Shown here piece by piece: positions 50,298 through 58,786 of a DNA stretch of 64,000 nucleotides. The notes beneath the pieces were generated by a model. That model ran no database searches. It saw nothing but the letters and a program-made list of their open reading frames with translations, and was not told the origin of the DNA. Made by a program: the position numbers and the translations under genes. This DNA is from Buchnera aphidicola (Ceratovacuna keduensis) (GTDB taxonomy: Bacteria; Pseudomonadota; Gammaproteobacteria; Enterobacterales; Enterobacteriaceae), in contig NZ_CP134994.1 of assembly GCF_039372665.1 (NCBI RefSeq), positions 186,001 through 250,000 on the forward strand. The letters are read 5' to 3'. Numbering within the stretch: the stretch's first letter is position 1; the number at the start of each line of letters is the position of its first letter.

Positions 50298-50731
50298 ATA
50301 TTTTTTATAAAAAATATTATTAAATAATTTTTTTATAAAATTAATATAATAATTGTTTTAAAATAAAAATATGAAATAAATAAAATTAAATTTTTAACTT
50401 TATTTTAAAAATAAATATTTTAATTAATTAAAATTATATAAAATATTTTTAAAATATATTTTTATATATAATTTTATTTTTTAAAAAATTTTTATATTAA
50501 AAATAAAATATATTTTTAAAAAAAATATATTTATATGATATAATTGAATATAAAATTTTAATTTTTTTAAAATATATTATAAAAATATATTATATATTTT
50601 ATTTATAAATATTTTATTTATATTTAAAATATGTTATTATTTATAAAAAATTATATTTTATTTAAAATAAAAATTTATTTTTATATCGTGGTCGATAACC
50701 ACGTTAGGTAAGACAAGTTACAATTCTGTTT
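50298..50731. other. Gene-free A/T region upstream of the cspC leader
   Basis: From 50298 to about 50686 the DNA is nearly pure A/T, with short palindromic runs just after zwf (AATATTTTTTATAAAAAATATT, a weak terminator candidate) and no readable gene. From 50687 the composition changes sharply with the perfect hairpin CGTGGT-CGATA-ACCACG (50687-50703). Confidence 0.65.
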
Positions 50732-50889
50732 ATGTATGGCATTTTTAAATTAAAATTTTTAGAACAAAGTAGTTGAAATTACTTATCTTTTGAATCTTAA
50801 ATTCATGCCTCATGCAGTAATGTTTCTAGTTTATCTATACGTTATATGTTTAGACCTATATAAATATATTCAAAGGAAAAATTACAAAA
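50687..50889 (+). promoter_or_regulatory. Structured leader of cspC
   Basis: About 200 nt of visibly higher G+C (roughly 28% over 50687-50863 by my count) than the surrounding A/T desert. It contains hairpins at 50687-50703 (6 bp, 5-nt loop), 50767-50784 (AAGTAG/TTACTT) and 50791-50805 (TGAAT/ATTCA), and a yobF remnant at 50732-50863. The cspC ribosome-binding sequence AAAGGA is at 50872-50877. Cold-shock-family mRNAs often have long structured leaders. The folding and any temperature response here are inferred. Confidence 0.55.
50732..50863 (+). pseudogene. yobF: yobF remnant, broken by two in-frame stops
   Basis: In one frame this reads MYGIFKLKFLEQSS, TGA, NYLSFES, TAA, then [20 protein letters not shown] and TAA at 50861-50863. 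E. coli YobF, a 47-residue small protein encoded directly upstream of cspC, as I recall it begins MCGIFSKEVL and contains GASCSNVSVLS. The start, the GIF motif, the ASCSNVS motif, the overall length (44 codons), the single frame and the position all agree. The stops are at 50774-50776 and 50798-50800. No indel changes the frame. It may be a pseudogene kept as leader RNA. Confidence 0.7.
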
Positions 50890-51099
50890 ATGGCAAAAAT
50901 AAAAGGTCAAGTTAAGTGGTTCAACGAATCTAAAGGTTTTGGTTTTATTACACCAGAAGATGGAAGTAAAGATGTTTTTGTACATTTTTCTTCTATACAA
51001 AGTGAAGGATTTAAGACTTTATCAGAAGGACAAAATGTAGAATTTGAAATTCAAGATGGTCAAAAAGGTCCAGCCGCTGTTAATGTATCTTCTATATAA
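50890..51099 (+). CDS. cspC: Cold-shock-like protein CspC
   Basis: A 69-residue single-stranded nucleic-acid chaperone. RNP1 is KGFGFITP and RNP2 is VFVHFSSI. The opening [19 protein letters not shown] and the end [16 protein letters not shown] match E. coli CspC better than CspE. G+C content and conservation are high, implying strong expression. AAAGGA lies 12 nt before the ATG. A long leader with a yobF remnant precedes it and a strong terminator follows. Confidence 0.98.
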   Translation: MAKIKGQVKWFNESKGFGFITPEDGSKDVFVHFSSIQSEGFKTLSEGQNVEFEIQDGQKGPAAVNVSSI

Positions 51100-51158
51100 A
51101 CATGAATAAAAATAGAATATTATAAATTTTATTTTATGATTGTTTTAATTTTATATGT

Positions 51159-51197
51159 GCCTTTACAAAAATGTTGTAAAGGCGCTTTATATAAATT
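51159..51197 (+). terminator. Rho-independent terminator of cspC
   Basis: A perfect 10-bp stem GCCTTTACAA/TTGTAAAGGC (51159-51168 with 51174-51183) with a 5-nt loop. This is the most G+C-rich terminator hairpin in the window. The T tract begins about 13 nt later. Confidence 0.8.
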
Positions 51198-51294
51198 TTT
51201 TTAAATAATTATTTTATAAAAAAATATATATTTAAAATTTTTAATTATAAATTTTATAATAAGATTTATTATTTTTTATTTTACGGAGTATTTA

Positions 51295-52851
51295 ATGGAG
51301 ATAATTTTAGATCCGTCTAATTGGGCCGGTCTATTAACTTTAATTATTTTAGAAGTAACATTAGGCATAGATAATTTATTATTTATTACAATTATATCAA
51401 ACAAATTACCTCCATATCAAAGAGACAAAGCTAGAATAATAGGTTTAAGTATAGCATTATGTATTAGATTAATATTACTATTTTTAGTATCTTGGATAAC
51501 AACATTAAACAATACTATTATTCAAATAAAAAATTTTAATTTTTCTAGTAAAGATATAATACTTTTTTTAGGTGGATTATTTTTATTATTTAAAGCAATA
51601 ACAGAACTTAATGAAAGATTAGATCATAAAAAAAATATAAAAATAGAAAATAAAATATATAATAGTTTTTGGTTTGTAATATTACAAATAGTTTTATTAG
51701 ATGTAATTTTTTCTTTAGATTCTGTTATTACATCTTTAGGTGTAGTAAATAAATTATCTATGATGATATTATCAATGATAATAGCTATGATAATAATGCT
51801 ATACGCAGCTAAAATAATTACAAAATTTATAAATAAACATCCAACAATAGTTTTACTATGTATAAGTTTTTTATTAATGATAGGTCTTAGTTTAATAGCA
51901 GAATCTACTGGTTTTTTTATACCAAAAGGATATTTATATACAGCTGTAGTATTTTCTACGTTAATAGAACTATTTAATCAAATAGCAAAAAGAAATTTTA
52001 TAAAATATCAATCTAGTATGCCAATGAGAAAAAGATTAGCTGAAATAGTAATAAAATTAATGTCAAAAAATCATAAAAAAAAATTAATAAAAAAAGAAAA
52101 ATTTAAAAAAAATAATTATATATCTAATTATAAAAGAGAAAATGAAGAATTTAAAGATGAAGAAAGATATATGATGCATGGAGTTTTAACTTTAGCATTA
52201 AGATCAATAAGAAGTATAATGACTCCAAGAGGAGAAATTTCTTGGGTAAATTCAGAACATAAAAATAGTAAAATTAGATCAAAATTGTTAAAAAGTCCAC
52301 ATAGTCTATTTCCAGTATGCAAAGGAGAATTAGATAAAATTATAGGAATAGTTAGAGCAAAAGAAATGTTAATAGCTTTAGAAAAAAAAATAAATATATT
52401 AAATTTTTCTTCTAAAACTAAACCTATAATAATACCAGATACTTTAGATCCAATAAATTTACTTAAAATATTAAGAAAATCAAAAGGTAACTTTGTAATA
52501 GTTACTAACGAATTCGGAGTTATACAAGGACTAATAACACCATTAGATGTTCTAGAAGCTATTGCTGGAGAATTTCCAGATGCAGATGAAACACCAGATG
52601 TAATAGAAGAAAAAAATAGCTGGTTAGTAAAAGGAAACACAGATTTACATTCTTTAGAACAATTATTAAATGTAAATAAATTAGTAGATAAAGAAAAAAA
52701 ATGTGCTTCTTTAGCTGGTTTATTAATTTCGAATACAGGAAATATACCAAATATAGGTGAAACTATTAAAATAAATAATTTAGAATTTACTATTCTAAAA
52801 TCAAATAGATATAAAATAAAATTAGTGAGAATAAAAAAAATAAATTTATAA
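51295..52851 (+). CDS. yoaE: YoaE, TerC-family membrane protein with CBS and CorC domains
   Basis: Exactly the E. coli length of 518 residues. The N-terminal ~240 residues form a TerC-type membrane domain with about seven hydrophobic segments and acidic motifs LEVTLGIDNLLFITI near residue 18 and LLDVIFSLDSVIT near 140. They are followed by two CBS repeats (TPRGEISWV near 307 and TNEFGVIQGLITPLDVLEAI near 405) and a C-terminal CorC/HlyC transporter-associated domain. The substrate is unknown; metal ions are suspected for TerC relatives. It has one of the best Shine-Dalgarno sequences here: GGAG, 6 nt before the ATG. Confidence 0.96.
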   Translation: MEIILDPSNWAGLLTLIILEVTLGIDNLLFITIISNKLPPYQRDKARIIGLSIALCIRLILLFLVSWITTLNNTIIQIKNFNFSSKDIILFLGGLFLLFKAITELNERLDHKKNIKIENKIYNSFWFVILQIVLLDVIFSLDSVITSLGVVNKLSMMILSMIIAMIIMLYAAKIITKFINKHPTIVLLCISFLLMIGLSLIAESTGFFIPKGYLYTAVVFSTLIELFNQIAKRNFIKYQSSMPMRKRLAEIVIKLMSKNHKKKLIKKEKFKKNNYISNYKRENEEFKDEERYMMHGVLTLALRSIRSIMTPRGEISWVNSEHKNSKIRSKLLKSPHSLFPVCKGELDKIIGIVRAKEMLIALEKKINILNFSSKTKPIIIPDTLDPINLLKILRKSKGNFVIVTNEFGVIQGLITPLDVLEAIAGEFPDADETPDVIEEKNSWLVKGNTDLHSLEQLLNVNKLVDKEKKCASLAGLLISNTGNIPNIGETIKINNLEFTILKSNRYKIKLVRIKKINL

Positions 52852-52882
52852 AAAATTAAAATATAATAAAAAAAATAAAAAA

Positions 52883-53554
52883 ATGAAAAAAAATATTTTG
52901 TCTTTAGATAGTTCTAATAAAAGTTGTTCTGTAGCATTATTAGTTAAAAAAAAAATAGATTATATATTTAACAAATGTAAAAATAATTATGAAGAAAAAA
53001 TTTTTCCAATGATTCAAAAAATAATAAAAAGAAATAAAATAAACAAAAATAATATAAAAATAGTTGCTTATTCAAATGGACCGGGAAGCTTTTCTGGAAT
53101 AAGAATATCTTCTAGTATTGCAAAAAGTTTTTTTTTAAACAAAAAAATAAAATTATTTGCTATATCTTCATTAAAAATAATTGCTGAAAATTTTTGGCAA
53201 ATTTATAAAAAAAAAAAATTGATAGTATTAATTAAAAATAAAAAAAATAATTTTTTTTATGGAAATTATAATAGAAAAAAAAATGGTATATGGATAGGTA
53301 AAAATACAGAAAAAATGATAACTTTAAAAGAATTAATACAAAAAATTATTAAAAAAAAAAATGTAAATATTTCTGGTAAATTTAAAAAATTAGAAATAAA
53401 AAAAGCATTAAAAAAAATAAGATATAAAAAAAAAATATTTTTTTTTAAAATTATATTTCCAAATGCAAAATATATAATACATATAGTAAAAAAAATGTTA
53501 AAAAATAAAATTATTAGAAATGATGTATTATCTTTACCAAATTATTTAACATAA
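52883..53554 (+). CDS. tsaB: TsaB, tRNA t6A37 synthesis protein
   Basis: Partner of TsaD in threonylcarbamoyl modification of A37 in ANN-decoding tRNAs. The N-terminal ILSLDSSNKSCSVAL and the block AYSNGPGSFSGIRISSSIAKS near residue 62 are diagnostic of the YeaZ/TsaB fold. The 223-residue length is near E. coli (231). The C-terminal half is lysine-rich with a run of 12 As at 53207-53218. It is 31 nt after yoaE, and its end lies 9 nt from the convergent minE. Confidence 0.93.
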   Translation: MKKNILSLDSSNKSCSVALLVKKKIDYIFNKCKNNYEEKIFPMIQKIIKRNKINKNNIKIVAYSNGPGSFSGIRISSSIAKSFFLNKKIKLFAISSLKIIAENFWQIYKKKKLIVLIKNKKNNFFYGNYNRKKNGIWIGKNTEKMITLKELIQKIIKKKNVNISGKFKKLEIKKALKKIRYKKKIFFFKIIFPNAKYIIHIVKKMLKNKIIRNDVLSLPNYLT

Positions 53555-53563
53555 AAAAGTTTA

Positions 53564-53827
53564 TTATTTATCTTTTTTTAAAAGATTTATATATAATTCT
53601 AATATATAAAAATTTTTATTTTTTTTTTCATTTATTTTTAAATTGTACATTTTATAATCTATTTTTAAATGTTTTTTCATAGACATAATAATATCATTTT
53701 TTAATTTTTTTAAATTGTTTACTTTAAAATTTTTTTTTTGTTTTTTGGAAATTATATAATTAAGTCTTTTTTTTGCAATATTAGCTGTATTTTTATTATT
53801 AGAATAGAAAAAATATAAAAATGACAT
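53564..53827 (-). CDS. minE: Cell division topological specificity factor MinE
   Basis: Drives MinD off the membrane at midcell. The N-terminal anti-MinCD helix KNTANIAKKRLNYII is conserved, preceded by the membrane-touching MSFLYFF. The C-terminal topological-specificity part is degraded but retains LKNDIIMSMKKHLKID and YILELYI. The 87-residue length equals E. coli (88). It is 6 nt after minD, the third gene of minCDE. Confidence 0.94.
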   Translation of the reverse strand: MSFLYFFYSNNKNTANIAKKRLNYIISKKQKKNFKVNNLKKLKNDIIMSMKKHLKIDYKMYNLKINEKKNKNFYILELYINLLKKDK

Positions 53828-53833
53828 ATAATT

Positions 53834-54643
53834 TTATCTCCAAAATAACCATTTTAAAAAACTTTTTTCTTTTTTATATATTTTGATAGGAACTTTTTCA
53901 CCTAAAAATCTTCTAACAGTATCTTCATAAGATTTACCAGAAATAGAATTTTTATCTAAAATTATTGGAATTCCTTTATTAGATGCATTTAATATAGAAG
54001 AATCTTCTGGTATTATTCCTATTATAGGTATTTTCAAAATATCTAATATATCATCTAAACTTAACATATGTCCAGAATTTACTCTTTGTTGATCATATCT
54101 AGTTAATATTAAATGTTCTAATATAGGCTTTTCTCCTGTTTCTGATCTTTTAGAAGTAGAAGAAATTATTCCTAACATTCTATCGGAATCTCTAACAGAA
54201 GAAATTTCTGGATTCGCTACTATTATAGCATCATCTGCAAAATATATAGATATAATAGCTCCATTTTCTATTCCAGCAGGAGAATCACAAATTATAAATT
54301 CAAAATTCATATTAGATAATTTATTAAAAACTTTATTAACAGAATCTTTTGTTAATACACTTTTATCTCTAGTTTGAGATGCAGGTAATATATATAAATT
54401 ATCTATTCTTTTATCTTTTATAAGAGCTTGTTCTATAGATATATCATCATTTAATACATTTACAAAATCATATACTACTCTTCTTTCACAACCCATAACT
54501 AAATCCAAATTTCTTAGTCCTATATCAAAATCTATCACTACAGTTTTTTTCCCAAACTTTGCTAAACCAACAGATATAGAAGCACTTGTTGTGGTCTTTC
54601 CTACACCACCTTTTCCTGAAGTAACTACAACTATTCTGCTCAT
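53834..54643 (-). CDS. minD: Septum site-determining ATPase MinD
   Basis: A membrane-associating ATPase that places MinC. The deviant Walker A is SGKGGVGKTTTSAS at residue 9, the switch regions are DFDIGLRNLD near 39 and CDSPAGIENGA near 118, and the C-terminal amphipathic membrane-targeting helix is EKSFLKWLFW. The 269-residue length is near E. coli (270). It is much better conserved than MinC and MinE. It is 35 nt downstream of minC. Confidence 0.98.
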   Translation of the reverse strand: MSRIVVVTSGKGGVGKTTTSASISVGLAKFGKKTVVIDFDIGLRNLDLVMGCERRVVYDFVNVLNDDISIEQALIKDKRIDNLYILPASQTRDKSVLTKDSVNKVFNKLSNMNFEFIICDSPAGIENGAIISIYFADDAIIVANPEISSVRDSDRMLGIISSTSKRSETGEKPILEHLILTRYDQQRVNSGHMLSLDDILDILKIPIIGIIPEDSSILNASNKGIPIILDKNSISGKSYEDTVRRFLGEKVPIKIYKKEKSFLKWLFWR

Positions 54644-54678
54644 TAATATAATTCCACTATTATTAAAAATTTTTATAA

Positions 54679-55377
54679 TTATATTTTTTTTACATATAAA
54701 CTATTATCTTTTAAAAAAAAATAAGAAGATTTACCAATAAATTCTTTTGGAATTTTATCATATAACCAATAATTATTATAAATAGATATAAGTTCTGGAT
54801 AACAAAATCTGCAAAAAATTTTAGCAGATAAATCTCCTAAAGAACCAGCTATTGCTCTTCCTTTTAGAGATCCATATATATGAATATTTTTACCTGAAAT
54901 TATTTCTGCACCATAACTAACATTATTAATTATTATCAAATCAGAATTTTTTGAATAAATTTTTTGACCTGATCTTATAGGATAATTTATAGTAATTGAA
55001 CTATTTTTTTTATTATGTATATTATTTATATTCTTATTACTTTTTTTTTTAACATTAGGTAAAAAATTTTCTTTTCCAATATTTAAATACGGTATTCCTG
55101 AATCAATTATATAATTTTTCAAATCAATATTTATACAACTAGAAAAACCTATTATTTTAAATTTAAAATATAATATTAATTTTTTTGTTAATATCCAATC
55201 TGATATTTTCATATAAAACATAATATTTATTATTATAGGAGTTTTTTTTAAAATATTAGGAAATTCTATAATTTTTTTTTTAAAATATTTTTTAAAATTT
55301 TTTAAATTATATTTATATAAATTTAAAACTAATAAAGTAAAATTCTTTCCATAAAATTCTAAATCATATTTGTTCAT
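54679..55377 (-). CDS. minC: Septum site-determining protein MinC
   Basis: Blocks FtsZ polymerisation away from midcell. The C-terminal beta-helix domain is clear: RSGQKIYSKNSDLIIINNVS near residue 137, then GAEIISGKNIHIYGSLKGRA and AGSLGDLSAKIFC. The N-terminal FtsZ-binding half is strongly diverged. The 232-residue length is the E. coli length (231). It is the first gene of minCDE, downstream of two minus-strand tRNAs that may share its transcript. Confidence 0.95.
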   Translation of the reverse strand: MNKYDLEFYGKNFTLLVLNLYKYNLKNFKKYFKKKIIEFPNILKKTPIIINIMFYMKISDWILTKKLILYFKFKIIGFSSCINIDLKNYIIDSGIPYLNIGKENFLPNVKKKSNKNINNIHNKKNSSITINYPIRSGQKIYSKNSDLIIINNVSYGAEIISGKNIHIYGSLKGRAIAGSLGDLSAKIFCRFCYPELISIYNNYWLYDKIPKEFIGKSSYFFLKDNSLYVKKI

Positions 55378-55454
55378 ATAAATTTTTCATATTAAAAAAA
55401 ATAAAAGTATAAAATTTAAAATTACATAAAAATTTTGTATATAAAAATATATAT

Positions 55455-55539
55455 TACCCAGAGCGGGAATCGAACCCGCAAAGCTAAAAAAGCCGAGGGA
55501 TTTTAAGTCCCTTGTGTTTACCTATTTCACCATCCGGGC
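55455..55539 (-). tRNA. leuZ: tRNA-Leu (TAA anticodon)
   Basis: A class II tRNA with a long variable arm (CTCGGCTTTTTTAGCTTT region on the minus strand). The acceptor GCCCGGA pairs with TCTGGGT, with G-U at 1-72 as in E. coli leuZ. The anticodon TAA is in the loop CTTAAAA. The discriminator is A, and CCA is not encoded. It is 35 nt downstream of tRNA-Cys, the E. coli cysT-leuZ order. Confidence 0.97.
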
Positions 55540-55574
55540 AAATTATAAAAATATACAAAAAAAATAATTTTTAT

Positions 55575-55645
55575 AGGCGTATCCCGGAATCGAACCGAGT
55601 TTTTCGGATTTGCAATCCGACACATGACCAATCTGTCAATACGCC
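55575..55645 (-). tRNA. cysT: tRNA-Cys (GCA anticodon)
   Basis: The acceptor GGCGTAT pairs with ATACGCC, the discriminator is T as required for cysteine tRNAs, and the anticodon GCA is in the loop TTGCAAA. CCA is not encoded. In E. coli glyW precedes cysT; no tRNA-Gly was found in the 157 nt upstream. Confidence 0.97.
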
Positions 55646-55802
55646 AAATTAAAAATATAATTTTATAAAAAATAATTTATTTAAATAATATCATAAAAGA
55701 AAAATAAATCAAATTAATATTTTTAACTATCCATTTTACATTTTTTATAATAAAATATATAATTATATATTATTTATAAAATTTTTTATTTTTAATAAAA
55801 AT

Positions 55803-55892
55803 GGAGGAATGGCCGAGTGGTTTAAGGCAGCGGTCTTGAAAACCGCCGATGAGAAAAAATCTCATCCGAGAGTTCGAATCTCTCTTCCTCCT
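55803..55892 (+). tRNA. tRNA-Ser (TGA anticodon)
   Basis: The acceptor GGAGGAA pairs with TTCCTCC. The D arm is GCC..GGC, the anticodon TGA is in CTTGAAA with a GCGGT/ACCGC stem, the long variable arm is GATGAG/CTCATC, and the T arm is GAGAG-TTCGAAT-CTCTC. The base after the acceptor (discriminator) is T, whereas E. coli serine tRNAs have G. CCA is not encoded. It is convergent with murJ. Confidence 0.97.
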
Positions 55893-55916
55893 AAAAAAAC
55901 TATTATTATAATATTT

Positions 55917-57470
55917 TTAATCATATTTAATTTTTTTTATTACTTTATAAAATTCAGAAAAATTAAATCCAAAAATAAATAAAGAAAAAAAATAAGAAAA
56001 AAATGAAATTAATAAAAATAAAAATAAATATGAAAATCTAATTATTATATTAGAATGTAAATAAACATAAAAAAAAATATTTTTTATAAAATACATAGTT
56101 AATATCATAAATAATATAGAAAAAGTTATAATAAACAAAAATTTATACCAATTTTTTTTAAATAAAAATATATTTTTTTTATTTAAATAATAAAATAAAA
56201 ATAATACATTTACCCAAGATCCTATACTAAAGGACAAAGCTAATCCTACATGTTGAAATTTACTGACTAAAAATATATTCATAATTTGTGAAGCAATTAT
56301 ACTAAATATTGATATTTTCATAGGAGTTGAAGCATCTTGTCTAGCATAAAATGCTGAAACTAAAATTTTAGTTAATACCATTGAAACAAGACCTAAAGAA
56401 TAAGCAATTAAAGTTTTTTGTGTCATTAATGTATCTAAAGAACTAAAATTTCCATATTGAAATAAAGTGAATATTATATATTTAGAAAAAAATGCAACAA
56501 ATAAAGCGCTAGGAACAGATATTATTATGCTTAGTTTAATTCCCCAATCAAACAAATCAAAAAATTTATTTTTAAGATTTTTGTAAAAAAAATTAGATAA
56601 ATAAGGTAACAATATTGTAGATAAAGAAGTTCCTAATATTCCAGCTGGAAATTCTATTATTCTATCAGCATAATATATCCAAGAAACTGAACCAGAAATT
56701 ATTAATGAAGATATTATAGTATTACATAGAAGTGAAATTTGATTAGCTGAAACTCCTAACATTGCTGGAAACATTTTTCTTAAAAATAAAAATATTGGTT
56801 TATTTTTAAAATTAAAAGAAGGTAAAATTAATCTATTTATTCTATATAAATTAAAAATTTGTAAAATTATTTGTATAAATCCTCCAAATAATACACTATA
56901 TCCTAAAGATAATATACTAGGAAAAAAATATTTAGAAAAAAAAATAGAAAATATTATCATACTAATGTTTAAAAACATTGGCATAAAGGAAGAAGATAAA
57001 AAATGATTCCATGCATTTAAAACACATGCAGATAAAGAAACCAAACAAATAAAAAAAATATATGGAAAAATTATTTTTAATAAAAAAACTGTTATATCAT
57101 ATTTATTAGAATCTTTTAAAAATCCTGGAGCTATTAACAAAACAATTTTAGAAGAAAAAAATACTCCTAAAAAAATTAATACTATCAATATTAAAATTAT
57201 TAATCCAAATATATTAGAAATAAATTTATTAACTATTTTATCATTTTCTTTTTTTTTTAATTTTATTAAAATTGGTAAAAAAACTTGAGAAAATGCTCCT
57301 TCAGATAATATTTTTCTAAAAAAATTAGGTATTTTAAAAGCTATAAAAAAAGCATCTGTATACATTGATACACCAAAACATCTAGCAATATAAATATCTC
57401 TTATAAAACCAACAAACCTAGAAAAAAAACTAATTAAACTTATTGACAATATAGATCTTAAAAATGCCAT
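55917..57470 (-). CDS. murJ: Lipid II flippase MurJ (MviN)
   Basis: Flips the peptidoglycan precursor across the inner membrane. The 517-residue, ~14-helix protein has the family's N-terminal RFVGFIRDIYIARCFGVS near residue 18 with essential arginines, the EGAFSQVFLPIL block near 58, and YADRIIEFPAGILGTSLSTI near 262. E. coli has 511 residues. Retention implies that a cell wall is still made. AAGG lies 9 nt before the start. In better-preserved Buchnera chromosomes flgN and flgA follow at this place; neither is here. Confidence 0.96.
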   Translation of the reverse strand: MAFLRSILSISLISFFSRFVGFIRDIYIARCFGVSMYTDAFFIAFKIPNFFRKILSEGAFSQVFLPILIKLKKKENDKIVNKFISNIFGLIILILIVLIFLGVFFSSKIVLLIAPGFLKDSNKYDITVFLLKIIFPYIFFICLVSLSACVLNAWNHFLSSSFMPMFLNISMIIFSIFFSKYFFPSILSLGYSVLFGGFIQIILQIFNLYRINRLILPSFNFKNKPIFLFLRKMFPAMLGVSANQISLLCNTIISSLIISGSVSWIYYADRIIEFPAGILGTSLSTILLPYLSNFFYKNLKNKFFDLFDWGIKLSIIISVPSALFVAFFSKYIIFTLFQYGNFSSLDTLMTQKTLIAYSLGLVSMVLTKILVSAFYARQDASTPMKISIFSIIASQIMNIFLVSKFQHVGLALSFSIGSWVNVLFLFYYLNKKNIFLFKKNWYKFLFIITFSILFMILTMYFIKNIFFYVYLHSNIIIRFSYLFLFLLISFFSYFFSLFIFGFNFSEFYKVIKKIKYD

Positions 57471-57884
57471 AATTTTTACTACCTTTAATTACTAATTTAA
57501 AAATAAAAAATAAAGTTTATTATAATTTTTTTTTTAAAATATATTTTAAATTTTAAAAATTTTAATAAATATATAAAAAATAATAAAACAATAGATTTTA
57601 TAAACATAATCTTATATTATTTTATACTAAAATATTTTAATTATTTTTTGTTTTTAATTTAAAAATACTTCAATATAACATATTAAAATTTTTCAAATTA
57701 TATAAAATAAAATATTTTATAAATTTTATAAAATATTTAAATAAAAAACATTTTTTTTATAAAATATATTAATATATATGTACATATATATATAAATATA
57801 TAATATTATAATAAATAAAATATTTTTTTTTAAAATATAAAAAAAATATTAAAAAAATTATTTTAAAATAATGAGTAAAAAAAA
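57471..57884. other. Divergent gap murJ/flgB (former flgN/flgA site)
   Basis: These 414 bases carry no gene. They are A/T-only and include an 18-bp perfect palindrome TATATATGTACATATATA at 57773-57790 about 100 nt before flgB. No readable flgA or flgN remnant and no convincing promoter were found. Confidence 0.65.
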
Positions 57885-58286
57885 ATGATAAAAATTATAA
57901 ATGATTTTTTTGAGTTAAATAAAATGCTTTTAAATCTAAGAGCTCTTAAAGAAGAATCTATTGCATCAAATATTGCAAATTGTAAAACTCCAAATTATAA
58001 TAAAAGAAATATTCAATTTGAAGAAATAGTAAAAAAAATTGATTCTATAAAAAAGAAAAGAGAACTTTATGCAACTTGTAGTAGACACATTACAAAAAGC
58101 TCTAAAACTATTAGTTTAAAAGATTATATGAAGATTTTAGAAAAAAGAAAAAGTTTTAAAAAAATTAACAAAATAGATTTAAATAGAGAAAAAATGAAAT
58201 TTTTAAAAAATAGTTTAAGTTACCAATTAGAAATATCAGCAATAAGTAAAAAAATAAGAAATATATATTTAGCAATTCAAGGATAA
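57885..58286 (+). CDS. flgB: Flagellar proximal rod protein FlgB
   Basis: A rod subunit at the base of the flagellar axis. The D0 signature NIANCKTPNYNKRNIQFEEI lies near residues 33-52, and the C-terminal helix LSYQLEISAISKKIRNIYLAI ends the protein. The 133-residue length is near E. coli (138). It is the first gene of the flg cluster, 5 nt before flgC. The middle is lysine-rich and shortened. Confidence 0.94.
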   Translation: MIKIINDFFELNKMLLNLRALKEESIASNIANCKTPNYNKRNIQFEEIVKKIDSIKKKRELYATCSRHITKSSKTISLKDYMKILEKRKSFKKINKIDLNREKMKFLKNSLSYQLEISAISKKIRNIYLAIQG

Positions 58287-58291
58287 TAAAA

Positions 58292-58702
58292 ATGTCTTTA
58301 ACTAATATATTAGATATATGTTCATCAGCTATGAATGTAGAAGAAAAAAAAATTGAAATACATACTAATAATATTGCTAATTCAGAAAGTATTGAAAGTA
58401 AAAATGGAAAATTTTATCCATACAAAGCAAAAATGGCAATATTAGAAAATTATAAAAAAGATATATATAGCCCAGAAATAGTAAGAATAAAAAAAATAGT
58501 TAATACAAAAGATCCATACAAAAAAATTTATAATCCAAATCATCCTCTTTCTGATTCTAAAGGATATTTGAAATTATCTAATGTAAACTATTTAAATGAA
58601 ACAGTTAATTATTTAAATGCTTCTAAAAGATATCAAGCGAATTTAGAAATAGTACAAACAATAAAATATATAATTTTAAAAACTATTGACATATCTAAAT
58701 AA
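58292..58702 (+). CDS. flgC: Flagellar proximal rod protein FlgC
   Basis: A rod protein partner of FlgB. The N-terminal LDICSSAMNVEEKKIEIHTNN IANSES block (residues ~7-30) is the D0 helix and signature. SNVNYLNETVNYLNASKRYQANLEI near residue 100 is the conserved C-terminal D0 segment. The 136-residue length is near E. coli (134). flgD, which follows flgC in E. coli, is absent: the next start is 84 nt away and belongs to the flgE-like gene. Confidence 0.95.
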   Translation: MSLTNILDICSSAMNVEEKKIEIHTNNIANSESIESKNGKFYPYKAKMAILENYKKDIYSPEIVRIKKIVNTKDPYKKIYNPNHPLSDSKGYLKLSNVNYLNETVNYLNASKRYQANLEIVQTIKYIILKTIDISK

Positions 58703-58786
58703 TTAAATATTTTTAAAATATATAATATTTTGTTATTATTTTAATAATGAAATTATAATACTAATTTAAATTAATTGAGGAAATAT

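Noticed and set aside
50805..50912. A 35-codon frame (MPHAVMFLVY...) overlapping the cspC start out of frame
   Set aside because: It has no ribosome-binding site and overlaps the yobF remnant frame, which explains the sequence better.
52128..52640. A 170-codon frame antisense to yoaE
   Set aside because: It shadows the conserved CBS/CorC region of yoaE, and no independent motif is seen.
57773..57790. 18-bp palindrome before flgB as an operator
   Set aside because: It is alternating A/T around a single GTAC. Such palindromes are expected by chance in this DNA, and nothing supports a regulator.
58775..58786. TTG start giving a 351-residue flgE product
   Set aside because: The TTG overlaps the GAGG ribosome-binding site of the ATG at 58787, which is the better start.
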